From the NCBI RefSeq assembly GCF_008831285.2, contig NC_045147.1:15912854-15976853 (forward strand): a DNA stretch of 64,000 nt. Direction: 5' to 3'. The stretch's first letter is position 1, and every line of letters starts with the position of its first letter. The DNA is from Nymphaea colorata. Lineage: Eukaryota > Streptophyta > Magnoliopsida > Nymphaeales > Nymphaeaceae. Of the stretch, positions 12,048-23,246 are shown piece after piece. Under the pieces are notes generated by a model, which saw only the letters and a list, made by a program, of their open reading frames with translations, made no database searches and was not told where the DNA came from. The position numbers were made by a program, and so were the translations under genes.

Positions 12048-13309
12048 CTTGATGAAATTCATCTCTCTCTAACATCTTTCTTAGTCTCTCAGAATTATGG
12101 CAGTATTTCCATAACAGGATCTTTAATAGAAAATCATGAATTTTCTGCTTTACTTCTCTGTTGGTCGAAGCAGCAATCTGCGGGTTTAAATATTCGTTGG
12201 CATGGCGGTAATAGAATGCATAAGTGTTATAAAATGATTAGAAACAAGTTCCGTAAATTGAGTGCCTTCCAGTAAAATATACTAACCAAGCAATCTGGCC
12301 AACACTCATCAGGGTTAATCATCGGCCGGTCGCCGGTCGTCCATGGTGTTCCCTGCCCCGCCCATGCATTTATCACCGCCTCGTAATCCAGCCGCAAACA
12401 GATCCGTTTTGAGGGACGGCTGCGGCTTCCTCCATTACTGCTTCTCACTTGTACTTTTTCTAGGCACTCTTCCTCGCCAGTGGTGGCCGGTGTGCCATAG
12501 TCGAACTTGAACTCCAAGGTGTCCCTCAACATGTCCACCATGGCCTCTACTTTGGCCGAAGCCCCCACTTCTTCTACCTCATCCTTCTCTTCTACCTTCA
12601 CACGCCTCTCGGAGTAATCAAATTCACAGTAGTCTCTCGAGTCTAAGAGCCCCAGCCCTTCCATACAGAAAGAATCGTCATCAAATCCTTTGCCAAGAAG
12701 GCTCTCCACATCCGCCGCGAACTCGGCAAGATCAGCGTCAGATGGGAGGAAACACGGTAGATCGTCTAAGGCACAGTCCATTTCATTCGAATCGGTTGCC
12801 GGCGAAGGTTTGTGGTCGTCGGAACTAATGGTGGCTGTAGTGCCATCGGAGGCACAGAATTCACCGATGACGGGATCGAATACCGGAACACGGCAAAGGA
12901 GTTGCTCCTCGTTCTCTTCTTGAAGATCGTCGCCGAGTTCCGGCACGAGGGGAAGGTTCGCGGCCAAGGAGTCCGGCTCGGCCTTCAGTTGGGGCTTAGC
13001 CGGCCTGGCGTGTGGGTGTGGGCGGTGCGACCGAGCCTTTCTGGTGAACCCGACCTGCCATGAAGGCAGAGCTTCTCCTCCGCCCTTGTTCTTGAATGAA
13101 GGCGGCGACGAAGCTGTTTTGAGGCGGACACGCTCGTGGCGTTGAGCCAAGGGATTTGCAGAGTGAACGAGGGTGTCGCACGCTTGGCAGAGGAAGGCGT
13201 CGTCTGCGGCGCAGTACCAACGAGCCCGCCGCTTCCGGCAGTCCTCGCACGGCCTCGCCGTCCTGCCGCCGACGGCATTGGCGACCTTCTTTCCCATTCC
13301 AGTGTTCAT
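11452..13309 (-). CDS. COL16: CONSTANS-like single-B-box plus CCT protein (BBX group III, COL16/COL6 type)
   Basis: A nuclear zinc-finger transcription regulator of the BBX family. Exon 1 is 13309-12287 and exon 2 is 11694-11452; the donor reads TTG|GTTAGT and the acceptor TACAG|GTGATG, giving 421 residues. The first in-frame ATG is at 13309 (MNTGMGKK). One B-box is intact, with ligands C21, C24, C33, D36, C41, C44, H49 and H58. There is no second B-box, which points to the BBX14-17 group. Middle motifs [11 protein letters not shown] and [20 protein letters not shown] match COL16/COL6 proteins. The CCT domain is at about 368-410 ([20 protein letters not shown], then [20 protein letters not shown]). 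The exact paralogue name is not certain. The intron (11695-12286) carries a pure (GA)n tract. Confidence 0.93.
12009..12043. repeat. (GA)n microsatellite in the B-box gene intron
   Basis: About 17 uninterrupted GA units inside the single intron of the COL16-type gene. Confidence 0.9.
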
Positions 13310-14003
13310 CGGCAGCAAACGGAGGCGGAGGCAGCAACAGCGGCCGCGGCTCAGAGCAGGTAAAACCGAAATCCCAGCAGTTGAAATATCAGCGACGGTT
13401 ATTTAGAGAGCAGGAAGACAATAATTGGGGAGGTGGTGGCCCATTCTGGGCCCCGCCCGTTGACACCACAGTGGGCCCGGTGCAACGTTGGCTTGGGGAA
13501 TGCACTTTTTGGGAGGGTTGGAAAGCACTTTGGGCCCCACTAGTTACCTTATCTCTTATCTGATTGGCTGCCCCTCATGCCCCATCGGCAATCAAAGCAC
13601 CTTATTGGCCGGCGCTTTTGCCAAAGCAGATTTCACGTGGGGCCCAAGGACTGAGTTAATTTTCTCCTCTGCAGTCTTCAAATTTTTTCAAGTTGGTGAC
13701 TATAACACCATAACAAAGAATCTACTTGGTCTTTTGAGTGAGTTGTGCAACATGTTGGTAGGGAGTCATTTTTCATTTGGAATTCTTGGAAGTTTCTTTA
13801 AATAAGATTACTCAAAAAGTTGCTTTAAATAGGGTTACTCACATACAAGCTGAAACATTATACCATATTCAAAAACACCTAAAACAAAGCTTACGTCTTA
13901 AAGGAATAAGGAGTTGAGTGCCAGCTTGGGATCTCCTCTAAATGGTTTAAACAAATACCCTTTTTGCTCACTTAAAAACAAAGAATCCACTTGAAAAGGT
14001 GTT

Positions 14004-14176
14004 TGGGTCACCCAAAAACCAAAAGCCCACTTGAAAAGGCGATGGCCAACCAACAAGCCTAGGCTCACATGGCCTTAGCCTATGGCTTGCCACTTAGATG
14101 TTGAAGAGACTAGGAACACTTGGTCAACCATTTGGCTCACCCAAAAACGAAAAGCCCACTTGGAAAAGGCGATGAG
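14004..14176 (+). repeat. short direct repeat
   Basis: CACCCAAAAACCAAAAGCCC (14009 on) followed by ACTTGAAAAGGCGATGG recurs near 14137-14176 as CACCCAAAAACGAAAAGCCC followed by ACTTGGAAAAGGCGATGAG, about 128 bases later. Phrases with ACTTGGTCAA also recur. Probably a local duplication. Confidence 0.6.
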
Positions 14177-16040
14177 CAACACTTGGTCAAGCATTTGCCA
14201 AGGATGTGTAGCTCACTCTCACATCCAAGAGTTGGGGCATCTAATTTGTTAGATCTCAACCTACTTGATAGTAGATTTAGTTATTGCTTAAAGGATATGA
14301 AGAGAGAAACTAACATTTTAATCCATCACTTTATAAACCCAAAAAGATTTGGAGGGAACTTGATACAGGATTAAACTTCCCTATTGTGGAGTATTACAAT
14401 TTATATATTAATATCCGGATGTAGGATTTATGGTTTGAGCCAAACAAATATCGCTCTTCTTTCTGAGTAACCTCAGAAGGCCGTGCTACTGGTTATGGTG
14501 ACTGGTGAATGAATCAAAGTCTGAAATTGGGAGGTCCCACTCTTATTATATGTGTACAGTGAGCCTTCTGTCTTGTTTTGGGGACAGAGATAGCGACACA
14601 TTCAGGGTCCAGAACAATCCATGCAAGCATGGGGACCTCTTAAAATATGACCTCCTTGCCGCCCTTTGTGCTTCAATTCAGCTCTTGGGACCATATGTAG
14701 CTTTTCTTACTTTTTCTGCTTTTCTTTTAGTTTGTCACCTTTTATATATTTGCTATCTTCACTTTCTTTTTTCTTATTTTCTAGTACAAGCTGAACCTGT
14801 GGACAGATGTTTCCATGAGAGTGGTGCGGGCAAGAAGCTTTGGTGGGTTCAGGAAGACTGGTGTTGTCATTTTATGAGGAGTGCACAAAGGGTTGAGGCA
14901 TGGGACAAAAAGTCGTGTTTGGATCAGTTACCACTTTCCACAAAGGAAAGAACACCTGTGCCATCTATATATATATATAGAAATCTCTCTCTCTCTCTCT
15001 CATGTGCATTTGCAGGCACGATAGAGGAAGAAAGTTCTCCAAGATATTCGTTGCTACTATTAATTACTGGTTTGTCTGCAGCAGACATTCAGAATTTTGA
15101 AATATCACTGGGATCTTTAAGAGCCATACATCCCAACTCCAAAGCGTTACTTGCATTATTCAAATATATATATATATATGGAAGTTATTATAAGTACAAG
15201 TGGGCAAGGAGGTTCAGAAATATCACGAAAATTGGTTTAATATTGTTTCGAATCTACGATTTCCTGGCACATCAGGTTAGCAGATTTGGTGTAGGCCTGA
15301 TTCCGTATCCATCGAGAACCTTAAATTTGGTTACGAGAGGGAAAAAGTAAATGTTATTTATATATTCTTGGTCGCCAACCTGGCAACTCAAATTTTACAT
15401 AATTTTCGATAGAAATATGTGAATAAATACAATCAATTTACTGTATTTACGACTTTTAGACATCAACATATATTAAGGTTTCCTTAACCAATAATACATA
15501 GAATAAACCTTATTGGTAGTTTGCGTTGAATCTAATTTGATTGCTAATTATTTGTATCTACAGATCGTCAAATTAAACATGCATGAATTAGTTTCACCAG
15601 CTTAATTGGCATAATGTTAACAAGAAAGAGGTAGCTTGGTCAAAGAATTTCTGAATAATGCTTGGCATCTTTTATTTGGATGAGTGTTGGATGACTTGCA
15701 TAAGTGATCGATACTCCTTTTCTCGATAGACTTTAGTTTGAATCCTGTCAGCCTCCTACTCATTTTGGAGCTGGCCAATCTAAGCACTTAATAGGCAAGT
15801 CAGGGGCTAATCCTTCGAGTTTTGCCAACAATGCACACCGTAATTTTCCAATGCAACCTTGAGATGTCATTGTTCGGATATAATCAAATATTCGTTAAAT
15901 TGAATTCAAGGAATTGGTTTTTCTGATAAAAAATTCATATTGGATTAGTGTTGTATGTATGTGGATATCACATAGTGTTTTCTTGCGGAATCTGATAAGT
16001 ATCCGACCAAATTAAGAAACATTATTCAAATAACAAACAT

Positions 16041-16320
16041 GACAGCATGTATATATATATATTCTTGAAAAAGTTTAGTTTCATATCTAAAATTGTGAGA
16101 AATTTTGGAAGATTTATAAAAAGGGTTGTTAAGTAGTTGGTTATTATGGTTTCTAATCTTTTTGAAGCTAGAACCTAAGTTGTTGGGGGTGGGTTGAGAT
16201 CTGCCACATAGGGAGTCTGAGCTCAATCTGATAGTGGGTCAGGTTTTTATCCTAGTATTATAGCTGATTCAACACTAGAACCTAAGGTTCCAAGTGTAGG
16301 AAGGTGTGTGTTTCAAGGGA
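16041..16320 (+). repeat. dispersed repeat family R, copy 3
   Basis: Contains AAAATTGTGAGAAATTTTGG, TTATAAAAAGGGTTGTTAAG and, near the end, AACACTAGAACCTAAGGTTC. It is arranged head to tail with copy 4. Confidence 0.5.
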
Positions 16321-16530
16321 GATGGATTGTAACACTTCAAAAGTTTATTTTAATATCTAACAATGTAAAAAACATGGAAGACATATAAAGGGGTTGTTAA
16401 GTGGTTGGTTGTCCTAGTTTTCAGCCATTTTCAGATATGACCGAAGCTATTAGAAAGCGGGTTAGGGATCCACGAGACTGGGAGCTCTAGTTTTTGTTTT
16501 TGGTGTGGGAGTGAGTTGGGTTCCAATTAA
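16321..16530 (+). repeat. dispersed repeat family R, copy 4
   Basis: Begins GATGGATTGTAACACTTC, then AAAAGTTTATTTTAATATC, and has ACATATAAAGGGGTTGTTAA followed by GTGGTTGG. It lies in tandem with copy 3 and shares blocks with the copies at 4.1-4.6 kb. Confidence 0.5.
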
Positions 16531-18013
16531 GTTGTTACTTGTGATCTTATATAGGAACTGCAGTCCAATTAAACAATTAAGGCAACTGTGTATATTTCAC
16601 TCCTGTGGCAATTGCTTGATCTCATAATGTAAAATGATGAACCATTAAGTTATACAAAAACCATAATCACTTGTATTCACTTGGCGAGTTCGTCACTGCA
16701 TTATCATTCCTTCTCACATGCCACAACTAAATAAGCTACAGATTTCCCAACAATCTAAAAAAGTTCCTCGAGAGGAAGAGAGAGAGGAAGAAAGTGAGCA
16801 TCTCAGTCTTGCAGAACTGCTTATATTAGTATCGAAATTGAGGCTTTCCATCTTAACTTCTATGTATTTGGTCAGTTTATCCATGTCCTGTCAGATTCAC
16901 CTCTTTCATGGTAGATTTTGGACAGTGAGACGAAGACAAAGACGAGACGTAAGTAAAGTGGCAAAAAGAGCCAAAGGTTTGAAGGACGATTTACACAATG
17001 GCGACAACAGGTCATGATAACTTCGTCACCCTCAAACGTGCCCTTCTTTGGCTGCCCGCAGAAATATGTTTTCCAACCACAGCTTGTTCATGAATATTAT
17101 GAAGGAATGCCAGTCATTCACGCGTGAGTGTGCTTGACACAACAAAACGATGTGAATTCTCGTTGTTGTGGGCTGTTCAGGAACCAAGCTGAGCCGGCTC
17201 GGTCGAGTTGGCTACCTGGAGTTCGAGCTTAGAGAGCTCGAACTGGCTTGGTTAAGCTCGATCGAATCCAGGCTCCCTAGGAGTCTTTGACTTGGTTCTC
17301 ATTGTTGATTTTTTGCAATCTTGTTTTTGAATATGAAATATTATAAAATATGGAGCAAATCGAGCATGCAATTAATGCATCAACTGCATGCAGTAGATTC
17401 TAGCAGGAAGATCTTAAGAAACACCAAAACTGCACAACTAGACGGAGAAGGAAGAATCCGGTGAATCAGATCGGATTAATTCAGGGATTGGATTGACATG
17501 TCAGAGGTGATCGTGACTCCCAACAAAACTATCCATTCCGACGCGTATGTACAAAAGAAACCCATGCTATGCTAAATGTACTTTATGCAACGAGAAGAAC
17601 CCACCGCCACCGTGTATCAGATTCCATTCCAAGCAAATGCTCCGGATATGAATTTGGTTAATCCAGACCGGGTTGGTCCCTAGAAACTTCCTTGTATTCT
17701 ACAAATTACCGGCAGGATTCCGGCAAATTTGGTCCATATCCAAAATGGGCACGCGGTCCATCGCTCTGATAGAGATTGGCCACCAACATTCTTAATTCAT
17801 TTCACATCACGTCACGTTTGAGGACTCGCATATTAGAGGAATATGAATACAGATCCGGGTATTCCATCTTACGTATACTTTCCAAACAGGCCAATTACTC
17901 TTTTGTTTTGTTCTGCAATTTTTTGTTCTTTCGACGCACTTCGAAGGAGAACAATCCATAACAGATAAAACTTCATCAAGTACACCATCAAAAAAGCCAG
18001 GGAGAGAGGAATA

Positions 18014-18043
18014 TCTCTCTCTCTCTCCCTCTCTCTCTCTCTC
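18014..18043. repeat. (CT)n microsatellite
   Basis: CT repeats interrupted once by CCCT. Confidence 0.85.
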
Positions 18044-18396
18044 ATTCATGTCATTATATTTGGAACCCAAGGTAATATCATGGTAAAGGTATTAGACTCG
18101 ATTGTATTGCACTCAAGGGTAAATGGCACTTTTCATCTTCTTGAAATATCCTAGTTTTCAAAATATTAGAAGGCAAAATCGTGGCTTCAAAAATTTTGGT
18201 GATCTAATTTTTACAATCACCAATGCATCAGATGTCTTATTGATCTGAATACCCGTCTAATACTTAAAAGAAATGTAGAGAAATGTTCATCTGCATATGC
18301 CGACTGATTGCAAAGGAAACATGTACGAGATCAACTGCAAAATGAATGAGTTTTATGACAGGGGGATGGAAGGTCTCTCTTACCATGCTGGCGGGT

Positions 18397-18792
18397 AGGG
18401 ATGTCAAAAAAGATCGAATTTGAATCAGATATGTTTTTAATCAATATTTGTTTCTTTTAGATATTCATATACTGGGATTTGAATAGGAATGAAGAAAATC
18501 ATGTCTGAATATGAATCTGACCTGATTTCACGATCCGACTCCAATTTTTTACTTTCATACCCGAATTTTGAATCAAATCTGGCCAACTTTCAAAATGTAA
18601 GAGCATGGGGCATAAGATATTTATTTAAAACTAAATCCATTCTGAATCCAAATATAAATATGATCAGATGTCATTTTTTAAATTCAAATTTGATCAGATT
18701 TCTTGATGGGATATTAATTGTTTTTTCATATTTGATTTTCTCGGAACTTATCTTGTCGATTATCCGATACCAATTGAATATATTGACATCCT
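18397..18792. mobile_element. MITE, probably Mutator-type, with 11-bp target-site duplication
   Basis: The element starts AGGGATGTCAA and ends TTGACATCCT, an inverted pair. It is flanked by TGCTGGCGGGT (18386-18396) and TGCTGGTGGGT (18793-18803), which match at 10 of 11 bases. The 396-base interior is rich in GATTTGAATC-like words and encodes no recognisable transposase. A 9-11 bp duplication suits MULE-derived elements; the family assignment is inference. A related right end (TTGACACCCC) is at about 63281-63290. Confidence 0.72.
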
Positions 18793-19252
18793 TGCTGGTG
18801 GGTGAAATTCTTCAGCATTACCTTTACCTTGCCTCCCCTCACCTCGCTGTACTTATCAACTGAATGCCTGATGCACTGCAGTTCTTTTTTTGTTGTTAGC
18901 GCAGCATTTTTACTCCATTGGCAGTTCTTTTGGCTTCACGCGTTGTTGAGATTTGAATTTTTCACTCTTGGAGCTACCACCGTGCCAATGCTTATCTAGA
19001 AAGAGACCTCACTGAACTTTGTTGGACGACATCTAAATATTTCCCCTTTAGGGATAAAGAGTTACCCCACAAAGTATGTTGTTTCCTCTTATTTATTGGA
19101 TAATATCACTTCCAGAGCTTGTCTGTAAGAAGGTGAGAACATGCTGCGCCCACACAAAGTTCGGACCATGGGTCCCTCATGATATAACCAGACAAACTCG
19201 GATCTCAATTCTTGCTTTATTATTATGGGACTGCATGTCGACATCTAGATTA

Positions 19253-19256
<4 letters not shown>

Positions 19257-19308
<52 letters not shown>
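19257..19308. repeat. (TA)n microsatellite
   Basis: About 26 TA units without interruption. Confidence 0.9.
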
Positions 19309-19311
<3 letters not shown>

Positions 19312-20213
19312 ATTTTTAGCTACCCAATGTCACTTTTAATGAGTCCAACCATATAAATGTACTAAAATGTTCAAAAACTACGGAAGAAAATTTTAACAGT
19401 TCTGCAAAATCTGCTCCCTAGCCTCTACTTTAATTAGTTCAGTACTCAATGCGTGCTAATGTACTAGAATATAAAGTTGTAAGACTCTCAAATATAATTA
19501 GCAAAACTTTGTCAAGATTAAATCTTAGCTAGATATATGACTATCAATCTGGCACTAACTACGGTCGGGATGGTACGAACTCTTGGCTGGTCAAACGGCT
19601 TACTTTGAGTGAGTCTAGATCAGTTCTACACGAATGAGACCAATTTATAGTCCACTTCGCCTACCATTTTCCCTTCTTAGCTGACAACTAGACCTGAATG
19701 TTACCATGGTCCGAACTGAGCTTATGATTGACTCAGTTTGTTCCACACGCAACTGCTCATATTAATGGCTGACCCCACAGTGGGTCAAATGATAATTCAT
19801 TAGGAGCATAAAGCAGCAACTTGCTAGAACAGAAGACAAGATACGATGCATCTTCTGATCTTCTATCGTCTTGATATCTTCTATTGGTTTTCTAAAAATC
19901 TGTCTTTAATAATTTTCCGACTAGTTTACAATCGATTCAATCGCCAAATCGTTGTGTCGGCAGTTGCACCGATATGATTCACAAAAATGTTTCTGATGAC
20001 GCCAGTTTTGGTTAATTTGGTTAGAGATCTTTTGCCATCCAAACGCAGTAATCCTTGTATATTTGTCAGAAAATTGACAAATGCTCATGAAAACCTTACT
20101 GTCATACCCACGAATCACTTTCAAAGAGTTACACAGGTGAGAAAATGAATTAAGGTGTGGTGGCTACCATTTTAACAAGCACTAGCGCCCGTATTTTTAA
20201 TAAGCCCTAGGAG

Positions 20214-20274
20214 GCCTGGCATAGCTGGTCGGCATGTTGCCTGTGCAACTTCAGTTTGATTCCCGTAGGTGCTA
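20214..20274 (+). repeat. SINE-like tRNA-derived unit, copy 2
   Basis: TGGCATAGCTGG fits the pol III A-box consensus TRGCNNAGYNGG exactly. It is followed by GTTTGATTCCCGTAGGTGCTA, where the first part resembles a B box with one change. Order, spacing and the CGTAGGTG tail match copy 1 at 3291-3352. Confidence 0.5.
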
Positions 20275-23246
20275 CTTTGCACTATAAACAATGATATATT
20301 GACACACAATACTTGGCAATTTATACCGCAGCATTTCTAATGTGCATATCTTCTACAGTCCATATCCATCGTTGGTATCTAAATGAGAAAAGCACCAAGT
20401 CTGCTCGTCGGTTGCTACAAATCAGTAGAGTGCATTTCCAAATTTTTGCAAAGCATGCAGTGCCTTAATTTTGCACAATTAGGGCAGTTTCAGGCAAATA
20501 ATTGGATCGAATACTGAACAGAAAACATTACTTTGATCAACCAAATTAAGCAGATAAGTACTTGTGAAGATGAAGATGCTATTGTTCCACACAGGATTCA
20601 AAGGTGCATAAAATAGAACATTCAACTCATCTGTCAACTATCACCTTCTCCAACCCATCTGCTCGTATACTACGTTAGCTGCATTAATTAGTAGATTTCC
20701 TTGTAAGGGCACCAACTGAACGATCCCAGAGCGTGGAGCCTGCGGCCAAGAAGACACTACTAAAGCAGATCATCTGCTGCATGAACGAACCTCCACCTTC
20801 AATGGTAGTTCTAAATATGCGACACGGCACAAAAGCCAAAAGATTTAGCTAGCTAACATCAAAAGGGAATTTTGTTGACTCAAGATTCAAATGGACAAAT
20901 GACATGAGAAATACGAACAAAAGAGAGGGAGAGAGAGAGAAGTGGGGAAGCGGGTAGAAGCGTGGAATCTTGAATGCCACATACTTAGTTCAAGCAAATC
21001 CTCGACAATTCGTGTAGATGAAAAGGAATAGCAAGAAAATTGACAAAAAATTATCTGTAGACGACATGATAGATGAATGGACGCGTTGGTGAGCTTTTAC
21101 CTTAAAATTAAAGATCTTTTCTTGAATAAAAATTAAAATTTATTTTGATAGCTAAGAGGGTCTCCTTACTAGAGAACGTGGGACTCGCACAACCATAAGC
21201 AGCAAGCGGCTTGTATATTTAGTCAGTGACCTCATTTTTTTTGTTCAGTTGGGCTCAGGTAGGTCCTGAAGCCAACCTATCTGAAAACCAATTCCAAAGT
21301 GGCCGAACCTTCACCTAAAACCCCTTATAAACCCCTCATAAGCTAAAAACCTTAGCATTTGATAACCTCGGATTTAAGATCTTCAAGATTTGAGAACCGT
21401 GGATTTAAGATCCTACCCTTCCCTTCCGATCTTAAATTTAACGTTTTCAATATGAAGAAGTAAAATAAAGATTTTAAGGGTAGATTTTAGGTCTGACCTA
21501 GGATCTTTAGTTTGATAAACCATGGATTTTACCATATATCTTTAACATGCCATATCAGATCCACATCAGATGTTTAGATTTCAAATCTGGAATAATAAAA
21601 GGTAACGGAAAAAGGAAAACAGGGTCTTGAAATGGTTAATTGAAGGTCCCTGAACTGGTCGGTCCAAGAACCACCAAACCGTGAAAATGATCTATTGGGC
21701 AGCGGTCATCTCAAAAATGAATGGCTGCTCATATGGGTTCATTCCGATTCCTCCAAATTTTTAAGCACCAATTTAGTTCAAACTGGCTAGTGGTCATCAA
21801 TATTTCAAAGGCAAGGGGACTCGAATATTGTGGTCACCTTCAATAAATGAATTGGGACCATGACATTTCCTTGAAGACGCCAAATTTTGTGTGTGGTTTT
21901 AGTTTCCAAGGCTTCACCTTGGACCCACCCACATGATCACATCGAATGCACGTCTCATTGTCACAGACTTCGAACTACATACGCTAGATTGTCAAATGGC
22001 ATGCCATCGGTATCCTAGAAAGGAAAGCAAGCGAGGCCATTTATATCTGGTCAAGCCTGACATCGCCTGGCCTGTCAAAATCGTTGGGTAGCTCAGCGCA
22101 GCCTGAGCTTTCACCGTGGCTTGTATCGAGCTTCCCGGGCACTTACTAGCACCGATCAGCAGGTTGAGCTTAGTCTAATGGCTGGCCGAAGAGCCGCAAG
22201 CACAGTTAGAAGCGGTTGCTCTGTTTGCAGGAAAAAGAGGAATTCACTTTTATATTTAAAATTTATGCCTTTAGTACTCGCAATTATTTGCTTATGGTAT
22301 TTTATAACGTGCTAGCAACTTACCGGCGGTTGTAAGCATCTCGTCCAAGGAATAGGCGTGAATCAAGGGATTGTAAGTGAGTGCAATTTGAAAATTCATG
22401 CCCACGTTTTATCAGGTGAGAACATGTCGGATACAAAAGATTTGTCATATTCATCTTCTTCGTGCTAGCCATTGGTGCATCCAATCCGAGCTGCCTATAG
22501 AATCATCCAACAAGTCAAGAGTTAGAATGCCTCTTCTGTGGGCCAATAGTAGAGCCTTGATTTAGATAAGTTTGTGCGTGTTGTACACTATTATAAAAGG
22601 GTTTAAGTTCTCAACCTGGCAAGAAAAGAATGCGCGGTCGCGTAGGAAAAGTCGATGTAAAGCTCTCTTCTTGAAATTTTTTCCAATGCTGATGCCTCTT
22701 TCAGTATACTATGTTGGGAGGGCAACTGATTGAGCAAAGCACCATCGCCCCATGCTTCACTTTGGTTACCAATGCGAACAAAGATGTCTTCCTAATTTCA
22801 CGAAGCCTACCCGGCTTAAGCATTTTTGAAACATTTCCGCCATGAATTGAACGGAGGTTAGCAGTTGTGACAAGTCAGCCTGGTTTTCAGTACAAGCTAC
22901 TCGAAAAGATTGGTATCAAAAAGTTAGATAGCAGGCAAAAATGATCACATTTCTATGAATCATGAACTGGAGCTACAATTCATCTTTGTACAACTGAATC
23001 GGAATTGCAGAAGTTATTACACCCAATAGAATTCAAAAGGAACCCCCAGCCTCCCTCCACAGAAACAACAGAACCCGACATCCCCCAACCCCCAAATCTT
23101 CCTTCTTTTACAGGAGTATAAGAACCGGAAGAACTGCAGCTCCAAGTTCCAGACAAATAAATTAGGATACAACTCGTGGCAAAGTTAAATATACATGTGC
23201 CTCTGGTGTAATGTTGGATCTATGCCTAGGGTAGAATATACGTGGA

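Larger units (their letters stand above)
13319..23246. other. gene-poor intergenic region, about 10 kb
   Basis: The first 250 bases are the GC-rich promoter/leader side of the B-box gene. Beyond that I see no supported exon on either strand. It contains a short direct repeat (14004-14176), family R repeats (16041-16530), (CT)n and (TA)n tracts, a MITE with an 11-bp target duplication (18397-18792), a SINE-like unit (20214-20274) and, at the right end, the 3' side of the PI4K gene. Confidence 0.6.

Noticed and set aside
13310-13318. Start of the B-box protein at MLPMN
   Set aside because: That first codon is TTG; the first ATG is at 13309.
14505-15350. 281-codon open frame on the plus strand
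   Set aside because: It begins at a GTG, not an ATG, runs through (TA)n and (CT)n tracts, and shows no recognisable domain or exon partner. Probably chance.
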